The notes beneath the pieces are model-generated. The model ran no database searches and was not told the origin of the DNA. It worked only from the letters and a program-made list of their open reading frames with translations. Source: Streptococcus oralis (GTDB lineage Bacteria; Bacillota; Bacilli; Lactobacillales; Streptococcaceae). Taken from it: a stretch of 64,000 bases of DNA. The translations under genes were made by a program, and so were the position numbers. Of the stretch, positions 26,572 to 34,750 are shown in pieces. The DNA lies in NCBI RefSeq assembly GCF_024399415.1, contig NZ_CP029257.1, positions 271,501-335,500 of the forward strand, in the 5' to 3' direction. The first letter of the stretch is position 1, and each line of letters begins with the position of its first letter.

Positions 26572-27554
26572 AACAATACAGGAAAAAAATACTAATCATT
26601 CTGGGACTTTTTAGCCTTCTTGTTGTGGTTTCTGGAGCCTATCCCTTATATCGCTACCTAACACATGACCGTTATAAAGTGCGAACTCCTGAGGTAGAAC
26701 CAGCTTCTTATGAGTTTCTAGCTAATAGACAGGGGTTGGTCATTTCTTGGAAATATGTCAATCATAGCAATGAGCAGGAAGCTAATGAAGAACCACTGGA
26801 GTATACCAGTGCAATTTATGGGAAACGTTACCTTTCGACAGACAGTAAACGTTTAATTTACAAATGGGACGATAATCGCTTTGATGTCAAGAATCTGAGT
26901 TGGGGGGAGTATTGGAAGATTCAGGTTTATGATACCAGTCAGGATGATTTGCCTCGTAAGGAGTATGACCTTTTAAAGGCTGTTGCGGATTATGATTCGT
27001 CATACTTTCCAGTTTCAAGTACTTATATTAATTTTGTCACATACAATGATCAAGAGTATCGTAAGGTAGTTCTCCAAAAAACTGGGGGTCATGACCGTAA
27101 GGAAGTCCTCTTTAATATGGAAACAGGTAAGCTAGAGGATGTTCCTAAAGAACTTGGGGTTGCTCTTGAGAATAGGTATACATATTTATTTAACCGTTAT
27201 ACAAGTTTGAAAAATTACTATTATAATGATGATTTTATAGATAACACTACCTGTCTTAATCTCTCACAATCTGTGATTGAACAGTCTTCAGATTGGCTCT
27301 TGAGGGAGAAATACCCAAAAGCTTATGACTTGATGAGTAAAGAAAAAGGAAGTCTCTATTTTTTAACTAACGAGACAGATGTTAAGCTTTTATCAGATAT
27401 TTTTAGCCTCTTAATTCCTAAGGACCGTGATTTATTTGATAACCTCACGGTTTATGGAGAGGTAACTAGGGACGGGAAGGACCATGTGGTTCACTCTTAT
27501 GAAGAGTTTATCAATGTCTTGAAACCAAAGGAGGAGTTGAGTAATGTCCGTTAA
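26568..27554 (+). CDS. Membrane-anchored putative immunity protein A2
   Basis: 328-aa paralogue of A1 with the same anchor and blocks. ATG 26568 chosen: GGAGGAAG lies before it and the N-terminus then matches its paralogues; a frame-open ATG at 26526 would add 14 unrelated residues. Its variable patch near residues 34-85 (RTPEVEPASYEF, KWDDNRFD) matches B1, not A1, evidence of exchange between cassettes. No toxin precedes it, only a scar, so it is an orphan immunity gene with its own promoter (box 1). Confidence 0.6.
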   Translation: MKQYRKKILIILGLFSLLVVVSGAYPLYRYLTHDRYKVRTPEVEPASYEFLANRQGLVISWKYVNHSNEQEANEEPLEYTSAIYGKRYLSTDSKRLIYKWDDNRFDVKNLSWGEYWKIQVYDTSQDDLPRKEYDLLKAVADYDSSYFPVSSTYINFVTYNDQEYRKVVLQKTGGHDRKEVLFNMETGKLEDVPKELGVALENRYTYLFNRYTSLKNYYYNDDFIDNTTCLNLSQSVIEQSSDWLLREKYPKAYDLMSKEKGSLYFLTNETDVKLLSDIFSLLIPKDRDLFDNLTVYGEVTRDGKDHVVHSYEEFINVLKPKEELSNVR

Positions 27555-27897
27555 GCGAATTCAGCCAATGCGAATTCAAAGCATTAAGGCGAGTATCAAA
27601 GTTTCGACAGATGAGATTTCAAAGGGGATGTCGACTATTATTGACTCATCAGTCACAAGTAGTCTAGAATCCTGTGCTGGTGTCGCAAAAACATGTATGG
27701 AAAATTTAGTAGAGACGGTAGACTCATTAGATGGCTTTATGAACAAGATTGCGGAAGCTTTTAAAAATATGGATACCGATTTAGCGGGCTCCATTGAAAC
27801 TAATGAGATGTATACAGTTTCTCCACAAGAGTATACAGAAAAGAAACGAATCCAGCAGAAGATCTACGATGCCTCTGTTTATAATGAGCTCCCCTAA
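27544..27897 (+). CDS. 117-aa small helical T7SS-associated protein A2
   Basis: Copy of the 26072 product with a few changes (KRIQP; SSVTSSLESCAGVAKTCM). Overlaps the preceding gene's stop by 11 bases and is followed by boundary box 2. Confidence 0.6.
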   Translation: MSVKRIQPMRIQSIKASIKVSTDEISKGMSTIIDSSVTSSLESCAGVAKTCMENLVETVDSLDGFMNKIAEAFKNMDTDLAGSIETNEMYTVSPQEYTEKKRIQQKIYDASVYNELP

Positions 27898-27904
27898 CTA
27901 TTCG

Positions 27905-27983
27905 CCACTTGAATTCATTTCAGGTGGTTTTCTTTTGCTTTTCTATTATTACTCTTCTTGTAGTATCATTCATATGGTATAAT
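27905..27983 (+). promoter_or_regulatory. Cassette boundary box 2: terminator plus promoter
   Basis: Stem CCACTTGAA / TTCAGGTGG (27905-27927), T-rich tail, then TATAAT at 27978-27983 with extended TGG. Its middle differs from the other boxes. Confidence 0.75.
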
Positions 27984-28016
27984 GGGTTAAGAGTTTATAA
28001 TCTTTGTTCTTCAGAT

Positions 28017-28049
28017 ACAAATAGTAAATACTCAGGAGGTGCTCAATGA
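28017..28049 (+). pseudogene. 3' scar of a toxin gene before immunity gene A3
   Basis: Eleven codons matching the toxin 3' end (NSKYSGG-Q stop) overlap the A3 start as in A1. Confidence 0.7.
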
Positions 28050-29029
28050 AACAATATAGAAAAAAGATACTACTCATTCTGGGACTGTTAAGCTTTTTGG
28101 TTATAGTTACGGGAGCCTATCCCTTATATCGCTATTTGACACATAATCGTTACAAAGTATGGTCTATAGAAGTAGAACCAGCAGCATATGAGTTTCTAGC
28201 TGATAGACAGGGATTAGTCATTTCTTGGGCAAGGACAGCTAACAGTAATGATATAATAGATAGGGATGAGCCGGTTGACTATAGTTCTGCAATTCATGGA
28301 CGACGATATATAGCCACAGAAAGTATCCGTTTAATCTATAAATCGGGAGATAATCGCTTTGACGTGAAGAATTTAAGTTGGGGAGAGTATTGGAAGATTC
28401 AGGTTTATGATGCCAGTCAGGATGATTTGCCTCGCAAGGAGTATGACCTTTTAAAAGCTATTTCAGATTATGATGCTTCTTATTTCCCGGTTTCAAGTGC
28501 CTATACTCATTTTTTTGCGTACAACGATCAGGAATACCGTACAGTAGTATTACAGAAAACGGGGGGCGACGACCGTAAGGAAGTTCTCTTTAACATGGCT
28601 ACAGGCAAACTGGAGGATATCCCGAAGGATGCCGGAGAGGCACTTGAGGATAGAGATGTTAATATATTTAAACAATCTACGAGTCTAAAAAACTATTATA
28701 CAGAGAATCTCTTAAATATAGGTTCTCCAATTCGTCTTCCACAATCGGTGATTGAACAGTCTTCAGACTGGCGCTTGAAGGAGGAGTATCCAGCAGCCTA
28801 TGACTTGATGACTAAGAAGAAAGGTGAACTCTATTTCTTGACTAACGAGACAGATGTTAAGCTTCTATCAGATATATACAGTCTCTTAATCCCTAAAGAC
28901 CGAGGCTTGTTTGACAATTTGACGGTTTATGGAGAAGTGACCAAGGATGGGAAAGACCATGTGGTTCACTCTTATGAAGAGTTTATCAGTGTCTTGAAAC
29001 CTAAGGAGGAGTTGAAAAATGGTAGTTAA
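28046..29029 (+). CDS. Membrane-anchored putative immunity protein A3
   Basis: 327 aa, same family as A1/A2: anchor ~7-27, LSWGEYWKIQVYD, DRKEVLFNMATGKLEDIPK, ending KPKEELKNGS. Closest to B2 by its end and by the VWS / IHGRRYIATESIRL class of variable patch. GGAGG ribosome site. Orphan: no intact toxin before it. Confidence 0.6.
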   Translation: MKQYRKKILLILGLLSFLVIVTGAYPLYRYLTHNRYKVWSIEVEPAAYEFLADRQGLVISWARTANSNDIIDRDEPVDYSSAIHGRRYIATESIRLIYKSGDNRFDVKNLSWGEYWKIQVYDASQDDLPRKEYDLLKAISDYDASYFPVSSAYTHFFAYNDQEYRTVVLQKTGGDDRKEVLFNMATGKLEDIPKDAGEALEDRDVNIFKQSTSLKNYYTENLLNIGSPIRLPQSVIEQSSDWRLKEEYPAAYDLMTKKKGELYFLTNETDVKLLSDIYSLLIPKDRGLFDNLTVYGEVTKDGKDHVVHSYEEFISVLKPKEELKNGS

Positions 29030-29372
29030 GCGAATTCAGCCAATGCGAATTCAAAGCATTAAGGCGAGTATTAAGGTTTCGACAGATGAGATTTCAAAGG
29101 GGATGTCGACTATTATTGACTCATCGGTCACAAGTAGTCTGGAGTCCTGTGCTGGTGTCGCAAAAACTTGTATGGAAAACTTGGTAGAGACAGTGGATTC
29201 ATTGGATGGCTTTATGAATAAGGTTGCGGAAGCTTTTCAAAATATGGATACAGAATTAGCAGGCTCCATTGAAACGAATGAGATGTATACAGTTTCTCCA
29301 CAAGAGTATACAGAAAAGAAACGAATCCAGCAGAAGATCTACGATGCCTCTGTTTATAATGAGCTCCCCTAA
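29019..29372 (+). CDS. 117-aa small helical T7SS-associated protein A3
   Basis: Copy with MVVKRIQP start and AEAFQNMDTELAG variant, the same variant as in B2. Overlaps the A3 stop; boundary box 3 follows. Confidence 0.6.
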   Translation: MVVKRIQPMRIQSIKASIKVSTDEISKGMSTIIDSSVTSSLESCAGVAKTCMENLVETVDSLDGFMNKVAEAFQNMDTELAGSIETNEMYTVSPQEYTEKKRIQQKIYDASVYNELP

Positions 29373-29379
29373 CTATTTG

Positions 29380-29457
29380 CCATCTGAATTCATTTCAGGT
29401 GGTTTTCTTTTGCTTTTCTCTTCTTCTCTTCTCACGGTATTGTTCATGTGGTATAAT
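29380..29457 (+). promoter_or_regulatory. Cassette boundary box 3: terminator plus promoter
   Basis: Stem CCATCTGAA / TTCAGGTGG (29380-29402), T-rich tail, TATAAT at 29452-29457. Confidence 0.78.
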
Positions 29458-29510
29458 GGGAAAGAGTTCTATGATTGTCTAAGAGAAAAATATGATGGGA
29501 GAATAGTCAG

Positions 29511-30539
29511 GTGAAAGCTAAAAAAATTGGTGCTATCTTTCTAATTTTGCTTGGTGTATGTACGCTTTTTGTATTTGGTATTCGAGAGTTTAAAAAGCAA
29601 GATTTATCTAAATATAAATATTGGATAGTAGATACAGAAATTACGGATTATGAATTTATTGAAAATGGTAGAATGATTACAGTTGATTGGCACAGTAACA
29701 AGGAAGTCAATCAACAAGTAAGTGTTCTTGATGAAAAGCCTAAGTTTGGCTCTCCCGGGCGAATAGCTGGTAGTCGTTTCCTTGTTTCCTATGCGGCGCG
29801 ATTAAAAGCAAAATCTGCCTGGAGTGCAGTTCGAGATGATTTTCCTATCATAGAACAAAATTATCCAGATGAGGGAGAATATTGGAGAATAAATGTATAT
29901 GACACTAAGGGTGAAAAGTTAGACAAGAAAGTGTTAGATGTATTTGAGATCACTAGAAATTATAATGAGAACTATTATCCTGCTTTTATATTAAATAAGT
30001 ATTCGATAGACAGTATAGATGGTAAGGAATATCTAACGATTTCTTTACGGAAAAAAGAAGATACCATCACTGATGTCAGAGACGAATCCAAATTACTTAA
30101 GAGATTGATAGACTTAGAGACAGGAAAGATTGTAGATATTGACCCAAACAATCAAAAAAAGAATTCGCCTAAAATAGGACTTAGTTCGATAGATTCCTTT
30201 TCACAGCTATTTGAAGATCATGATTTTTATGTTAGCGATAATGCCCTTCATTTTTGGAAACTTGGAGATAATACAAAACACTGGCTCTTAAATAGAAAAT
30301 ACCCGAAATCTATGGAAATAATTTCTAAAAATCCTGAAACAAGCTATATATATAAACTTTCATCTAATGATGATTTGCAAACGTCCATAGATATGATAAA
30401 ACTCGTTTTCCCAGAAGGTACCAATCTCTTCAAGAATATCACTATTCCAGCAGCTAGTTCAAAAGATGGACAGGAGCATCTGGTTCAAAGCGAAGAAGAG
30501 TTCTTACAATATTATAAATCCAGTACGGAGGAAGAATAA
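29511..30539 (+). CDS. Divergent membrane-anchored putative immunity protein, copy A
   Basis: 342 aa, GTG start with GGGAGA upstream. Anchor ~5-24, then an ectodomain that follows the A1-A3 proteins block by block at low identity: GEYWRINVYDTKG for GEYWKIQVYDTSQ, LIDLETGKIVDI for LFNMATGKLEDI, KDGQEHLVQSEEEFLQYYK for KDGKDHVVHSYEEFINVLK. So it is a remote paralogue, likely immunity to another toxin. Its TAA overlaps an ATG (TAATG) that opens the broken toxin-tip region. Confidence 0.6.
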   Translation: MKAKKIGAIFLILLGVCTLFVFGIREFKKQDLSKYKYWIVDTEITDYEFIENGRMITVDWHSNKEVNQQVSVLDEKPKFGSPGRIAGSRFLVSYAARLKAKSAWSAVRDDFPIIEQNYPDEGEYWRINVYDTKGEKLDKKVLDVFEITRNYNENYYPAFILNKYSIDSIDGKEYLTISLRKKEDTITDVRDESKLLKRLIDLETGKIVDIDPNNQKKNSPKIGLSSIDSFSQLFEDHDFYVSDNALHFWKLGDNTKHWLLNRKYPKSMEIISKNPETSYIYKLSSNDDLQTSIDMIKLVFPEGTNLFKNITIPAASSKDGQEHLVQSEEEFLQYYKSSTEEE

Positions 30540-30972
30540 TGGGACAAGGATATTGTTTCTGTTTGACAACAATTCCAAGACCGATTCCAAGACGACCGTA
30601 GGGAAAATCGGGAAGTCTGTAATCGGTGGTACCATTGATACCCTATCTAACGTTGGTCCTTTAGATGGTATGTGGCTAGGAGCTAAGATAGGGGCAAAAG
30701 CTGGACCACAGGGGCTAGTAGTTGGAACTCTTGCGGGCCTTGGTTTGGGAACAATTAATCTTGCGGGTTCTCTGTTTTTCCCTGATCAGAAAAAGGCTTT
30801 GTATGACGGAGTTAAAAATTTTGCTTATGGTGCTGTGGACGTGGTAGAATCGACGGTGGAGTCTATCGGAAATGGAATCCACCAGGGCTTGGAGACTGTC
30901 AAAAGTGTGGGCAAGAATGTTTCAGATTTTTTCAATGGTGGTCTGAAAGCGGCCTCATCCTTGTTTGGGTAA
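30539..30972 (+). pseudogene. Orphan toxin C-terminal module (glycine-zipper-like), out of frame, copy A
   Basis: ATG 30539 has a good ribosome site (GGAGG) but gives only 20 codons before TAG at 30599. In another frame ~130 residues read as a toxin tip: KTTVGKIGKSVIGGTIDTLSN, a Gly-rich hydrophobic stretch (GAKIGAKAGPQGLVVGTLAGLGLG) and an amphipathic end (YGAVDVVESTVESIGNG). No LXG domain is attached. It resembles the pore-forming tips of T7SS toxins such as TelE (inference). Probably a silent cassette. Confidence 0.65.
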
Positions 30973-30985
30973 TAGGAGAAAATAA

Positions 30986-31804
30986 ATGGATAAGATACAA
31001 AAAGATATTAATGATGCACTTGAAACAGCACGAAGATTAAGCTTAGTAAAGGCGATTTTTGGACTATCTCTATATTCTCTTATGGTTATGATTGGTACGT
31101 CTTTACCGATAAGTTTATTTCGAATGGCTAGTGAAGCTGGGTATGACCCAGCTATTCCACTGACCTCAATGGTTACACAGCTAACATCAGTGGAAAAAGG
31201 GCTCATTCCCCCAGATAGTTTCTTTGGCTTTCTATTTTTTCTTTGTTGCGGTCATTTTACTTGTTTTTATATTATTTCTAAAAGAAATCGTATTAAAGCC
31301 TATTTAATGACTCAGATTTTTCAATTGTTTTTGCTCGTAATTACATATTATAGTTGGTTTGTAGCCATCTTGTATTTAATCCCTCTAGTAGCAATTCGTA
31401 TCGTCTACTGGATAGGTTTTGTCTTATCACTGATTTACCTTATTTATATCCTTGTCACAAAGCAGCGCGCTAGCAAGGATTATTTCTCCTCAGAATATTA
31501 TAAAAAATTTTTGAATGTCATTTTGTTCTTATGGTTGTTGATGTATGGAATCAATCTCTTCATCAACGGACTCAATCATTTCCTAGCGTATCTCTTGCTT
31601 GCTTTATTACCAATTTCACCTATTTTCCTAGGCCTATTTTTGGTATCATTTTTTAAATCCAATGTAGTAACGCTAGAGAACTTGAATACAGTCAATAAAA
31701 ATCAAGAGAAATACCGTGAAGAGTATGGCTATACCATCGAAGAATGGTATGGAAAGAAGTCAAAAATGTACAAGGAACATATTAAAAAATCTAAAAAGAG
31801 ATAA
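30986..31804 (+). CDS. Polytopic membrane protein, putative immunity to the orphan tip, copy A
   Basis: 272 aa with about six or seven membrane segments (near 24-46, 75-98, 108-160 as a dense cluster, 173-190, 197-222) and a charged C-terminal tail (ENLNTVNKNQEKYREEYGY). GGAGA ribosome site 9 bases before the ATG. It lies directly after a membrane-active toxin tip, as multi-pass immunity proteins do (TipE for TelE). Nearly identical to 41307-42125. Role inferred. Confidence 0.6.
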   Translation: MDKIQKDINDALETARRLSLVKAIFGLSLYSLMVMIGTSLPISLFRMASEAGYDPAIPLTSMVTQLTSVEKGLIPPDSFFGFLFFLCCGHFTCFYIISKRNRIKAYLMTQIFQLFLLVITYYSWFVAILYLIPLVAIRIVYWIGFVLSLIYLIYILVTKQRASKDYFSSEYYKKFLNVILFLWLLMYGINLFINGLNHFLAYLLLALLPISPIFLGLFLVSFFKSNVVTLENLNTVNKNQEKYREEYGYTIEEWYGKKSKMYKEHIKKSKKR

Positions 31805-31841
31805 AGGTTTATAGATACTATTTCTAGTATCATGAAGCTAA

Positions 31842-31914
31842 CCACCTGAATTCATTTCAGGTGGTTTTCTTTTGCTTTTCTCAACTTCTCACGTTATCTA
31901 TCATGTGGTATAAT
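31842..31914 (+). promoter_or_regulatory. Cassette boundary box 4 at the junction of units A and B
   Basis: Stem CCACCTGAA / TTCAGGTGG (31842-31864), T-rich tail, TATAAT at 31909-31914. About 85 bases of AT-rich sequence separate it from the point where the essC copy begins. Confidence 0.8.
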
Positions 31915-32029
31915 AGAACAAGAACATTTTTTCTAGCGCCTTGAAAATTTTATATTATCGCTTGTTTATCTGATCTGCTATTTACAAAAAAATATCCTGT
32001 CCCTCGCTGTTAACTTCCACCCTCATGAT

Positions 32030-34369
32030 GTGGCATTTTTGCTCATAGACTATAAGGGTGGTGGGATGGCCAATCTCTTTAAAAATCTTCCTCACCTCTT
32101 GGGAACCATTACCAACTTGGATGGTGCCCAATCCATGCGGGCCTTGGCTTCGATCAATGCGGAGATCCATCGTCGTGAACGACTCTTTGGAGAGTTCGAA
32201 GTCAACCATATCAATCAATACCAGAAGAAATTTAAAAACGGAGAAGCGACAGAACCACTCCCTCACCTCTTTCTCATCTCAGATGAGTTCGCAGAGCTCA
32301 AGGTTAACCAGCCAGACTTTATCAAGGAGCTGGTATCCATCGCGCGTGTCGGGCGTTCACTCGGGGTCCACTTGATCCTAGCTACTCAAAAGCCATCAGG
32401 TGTGGTGGATGACCAGATCTGGTCTAACTCACGCTTTAAGATTGCCCTTAAGGTGGCGGATCGTTCGGACTCGAATGAAATGCTTCATACACCGGACGCG
32501 GCCGAGATCACCCAGACAGGTCGTGCCTATCTGCAAGTCGGAAATAATGAAGTCTATGAGCTCTTCCAGTCTGCCTGGTCAGGCGCGGATTACCAGCCGG
32601 ACAAGGACGATATGGGAATCGAGGACCATACCATCTACCTAATCAATGAATTGGGGCAATATGAGATCTTGAATGAAGACCTGTCAGGCTTAGAAGATGT
32701 GGATGAGATCAAGGAAGTTCCGACAGAGTTGGATGCGATAGTGCACCATATCCAGCTCTTGTGTGAAGAACAAGAAATTCCTCCAGTACCACAGCCATGG
32801 TTGCCACCGCTCAAAGAGCGAATCGCACTAGACGAACTGGAAGAAGTGCAACCAGCAGTAGCCTGGGGACAAGAGAAACCACTCTCAGTTCTACTTGGAA
32901 TGGCAGATATCCCGCAGGCCCAGAAGCAGGAAGCTGTCTCTATCAATCTCTCCAAGGATGGTCATATCCTCCTTTACGGAAGTCCGGGTACAGGAAAGAC
33001 CACCTTCCTTCAGACTGCTGGTATGGACTTGGCTCGCAAATTCAGTCCAAAGGCTCTTACCATGTACTTGATGGACTTTGGTACCAATGGTTTGGCTCCA
33101 TTGTCCAAGCTTCCACAGGTGGCAGATACCATGCTTTTGGACCAAACGGAGAAGATCTCTAAGTTTGTACGAATCATGGAGAGAGAACTTAACCGTCGTA
33201 AGAAACTCCTTGCGGACTATGGTGTTGGGACCTTAGACCTCTACCGTCAGGCCAGTGGTCAGGAAGAGCCGGCTATTGTCATCCTCTTAGATAGCTATGA
33301 AGCCTTCAAGGAAGAAGCCTATGAGGCGGAACTCTTCAAGCTCTTGGTGCGTATCTCTCGTGAAGGTCTCAGTATCGGGGTTCACCTCTTAGTGACAGCC
33401 GGTCGTCAAACCAACCTTCGTGCTCAACTCTACTCGAACTTCAAGCACCAGTTGAGCCTGCCACAGAATGAGGCAGGTGAAGTGCGGGCTATCGTGGGCT
33501 CTACGCCCCTTGCCATGACCATGGAAGACATCAAGGGACGTGCCCTTATGAAGCGTGAAGAGGTAGATGTCATCCAGCTGGCTCTCCCAGTTTATGGAGC
33601 CAATGATACTCAAGTCCTCAACAACCTGCGCCAAGCAGTCGCTTCCCTCCAAGAAGCCTGGACCGGACAGCGCCCAAGTGCCATCCCGATGGTGCCAGAG
33701 GAGTTGACCGAGAAAGACTTCTATAGCCGAGCAAGCGTGCAGACTGCTTATGAAAACGGACTCGTGCCATTAGGACTTGACTTGGAGACAGTTGAACCTG
33801 TTATATGGAACCTGGCTAAAGGCAATCTTCTCTACCTAACAGATAAAGAAGAGCAGATGACGGCCTTGGTGAAACACATTGCCAAAGGGAAACAGAAGGT
33901 CATCGTCTTGGCACCGAAGTATCATAGCCTACCTGAAATGGAAGGTGTGACGATTATTAGTAACTCTGAAGACTATCTAAGTGCTATCGCAAGTATAGAG
34001 AAGCGAATTAATGAGCGTTTAGAGCAAAACGAAAGAGAACACGTAGCAACAGTAGTTGTCTACAATTTAATTGAATTGGTGAGTGAATTAAACTCAGAAG
34101 CACTTGATACGTTGGCTTATGTCCTAGATAAAGGAATACGAGCTGGATATGGTTCAATTGTAATGAGTTCGCCACTAATCACCAAGCATATCGATGTAAT
34201 CTCAAAAACTGCTCGTTCTTATAAGCAGGCTATTTTAGCACTTCGCTTAAGCGATCAATCAGTTCTGACAGTGATCAACAGACCTGTCCGAGAGTCACAG
34301 TTGGAAGAACAAGAACATTACTATGTGGCCGATGGGTTGGCAAGTAAAATGAAAGTATTAATGGTATAA
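32030..34369 (+). pseudogene. essC 3' fragment (duplicated)
   Basis: 779 codons identical or nearly so to the EssC C-terminus: the rest of D1 after its Walker A, all of D2 (GSPGTGKT kept) and D3. FHA domains, membrane helices and Walker A1 are absent. First usable start is GTG 32030, with no ribosome site. If translated it would be a soluble D2-D3 protein that could interfere with or replace the EssC substrate-selecting end; more likely it is the untranslated edge of the duplication, transcribed from box 4. Confidence 0.85.
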
Positions 34370-34378
34370 GGAGGAGAA

Positions 34379-34747
34379 ATGGGAAAAGCAGCAATACAAG
34401 CTCAGATAGATGCTAAACGTGGAGAAATCACTGATTTAAATAGCCAAATTAGTCGGTTAGAAGGCTGTAAAAAAGCACTAACAGATTTTTCGACGGATAT
34501 AGAATATGTGTTGACGAGCAATGACAATATTGAAACGACCTATTATTTAGCAGGAACACCTTATTTGAATGAAACTAACAATGAAGAAACGATACTAAAA
34601 ACAGCTAAACAAAAGCTTTCTGCGAAGAGTGATGACGTAGTGGCCAAATTGACTCAGAAAATTTCTGAATTAGAGACAGAGAAGTCGGGGATTAGCCTTA
34701 GTATTAGTTGGTTAGAAATTCAAAAAAGTCTAACAACGGAGGAGTAA
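34379..34747 (+). CDS. Helical LXG partner protein, copy B
   Basis: 122 aa, differs from the 22574 product at only a few residues (DLNSQISRLEGCKK; SNDNIETT; EIQKS). Ribosome site GGAGGAG overlaps the end of the essC fragment. Presumed export partner for the toxin that follows 3 bases later. Confidence 0.7.
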   Translation: MGKAAIQAQIDAKRGEITDLNSQISRLEGCKKALTDFSTDIEYVLTSNDNIETTYYLAGTPYLNETNNEETILKTAKQKLSAKSDDVVAKLTQKISELETEKSGISLSISWLEIQKSLTTEE

Positions 34748-34750
34748 AGT

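Larger units (their letters stand above)
20186..31914 (+). repeat. Segmental duplication, unit A
   Basis: From inside essC D1 to the terminator/promoter box at 31842-31914, gene order and sequence recur in unit B (offset about 11.8 kb at the start). Unit A has three immunity/117-aa cassettes; unit B has two. Large parts look nearly identical by eye, with variable patches inside toxin, immunity and toxin-tip genes. Confidence 0.92.

Noticed and set aside
30466..30972. A 168-aa protein starting at ATG 30466 as an expressed toxin
   Set aside because: That ATG lies deep inside the preceding immunity gene without a ribosome site; the ATG with a proper ribosome site (30539) is out of frame. Kept as a silent tip instead.
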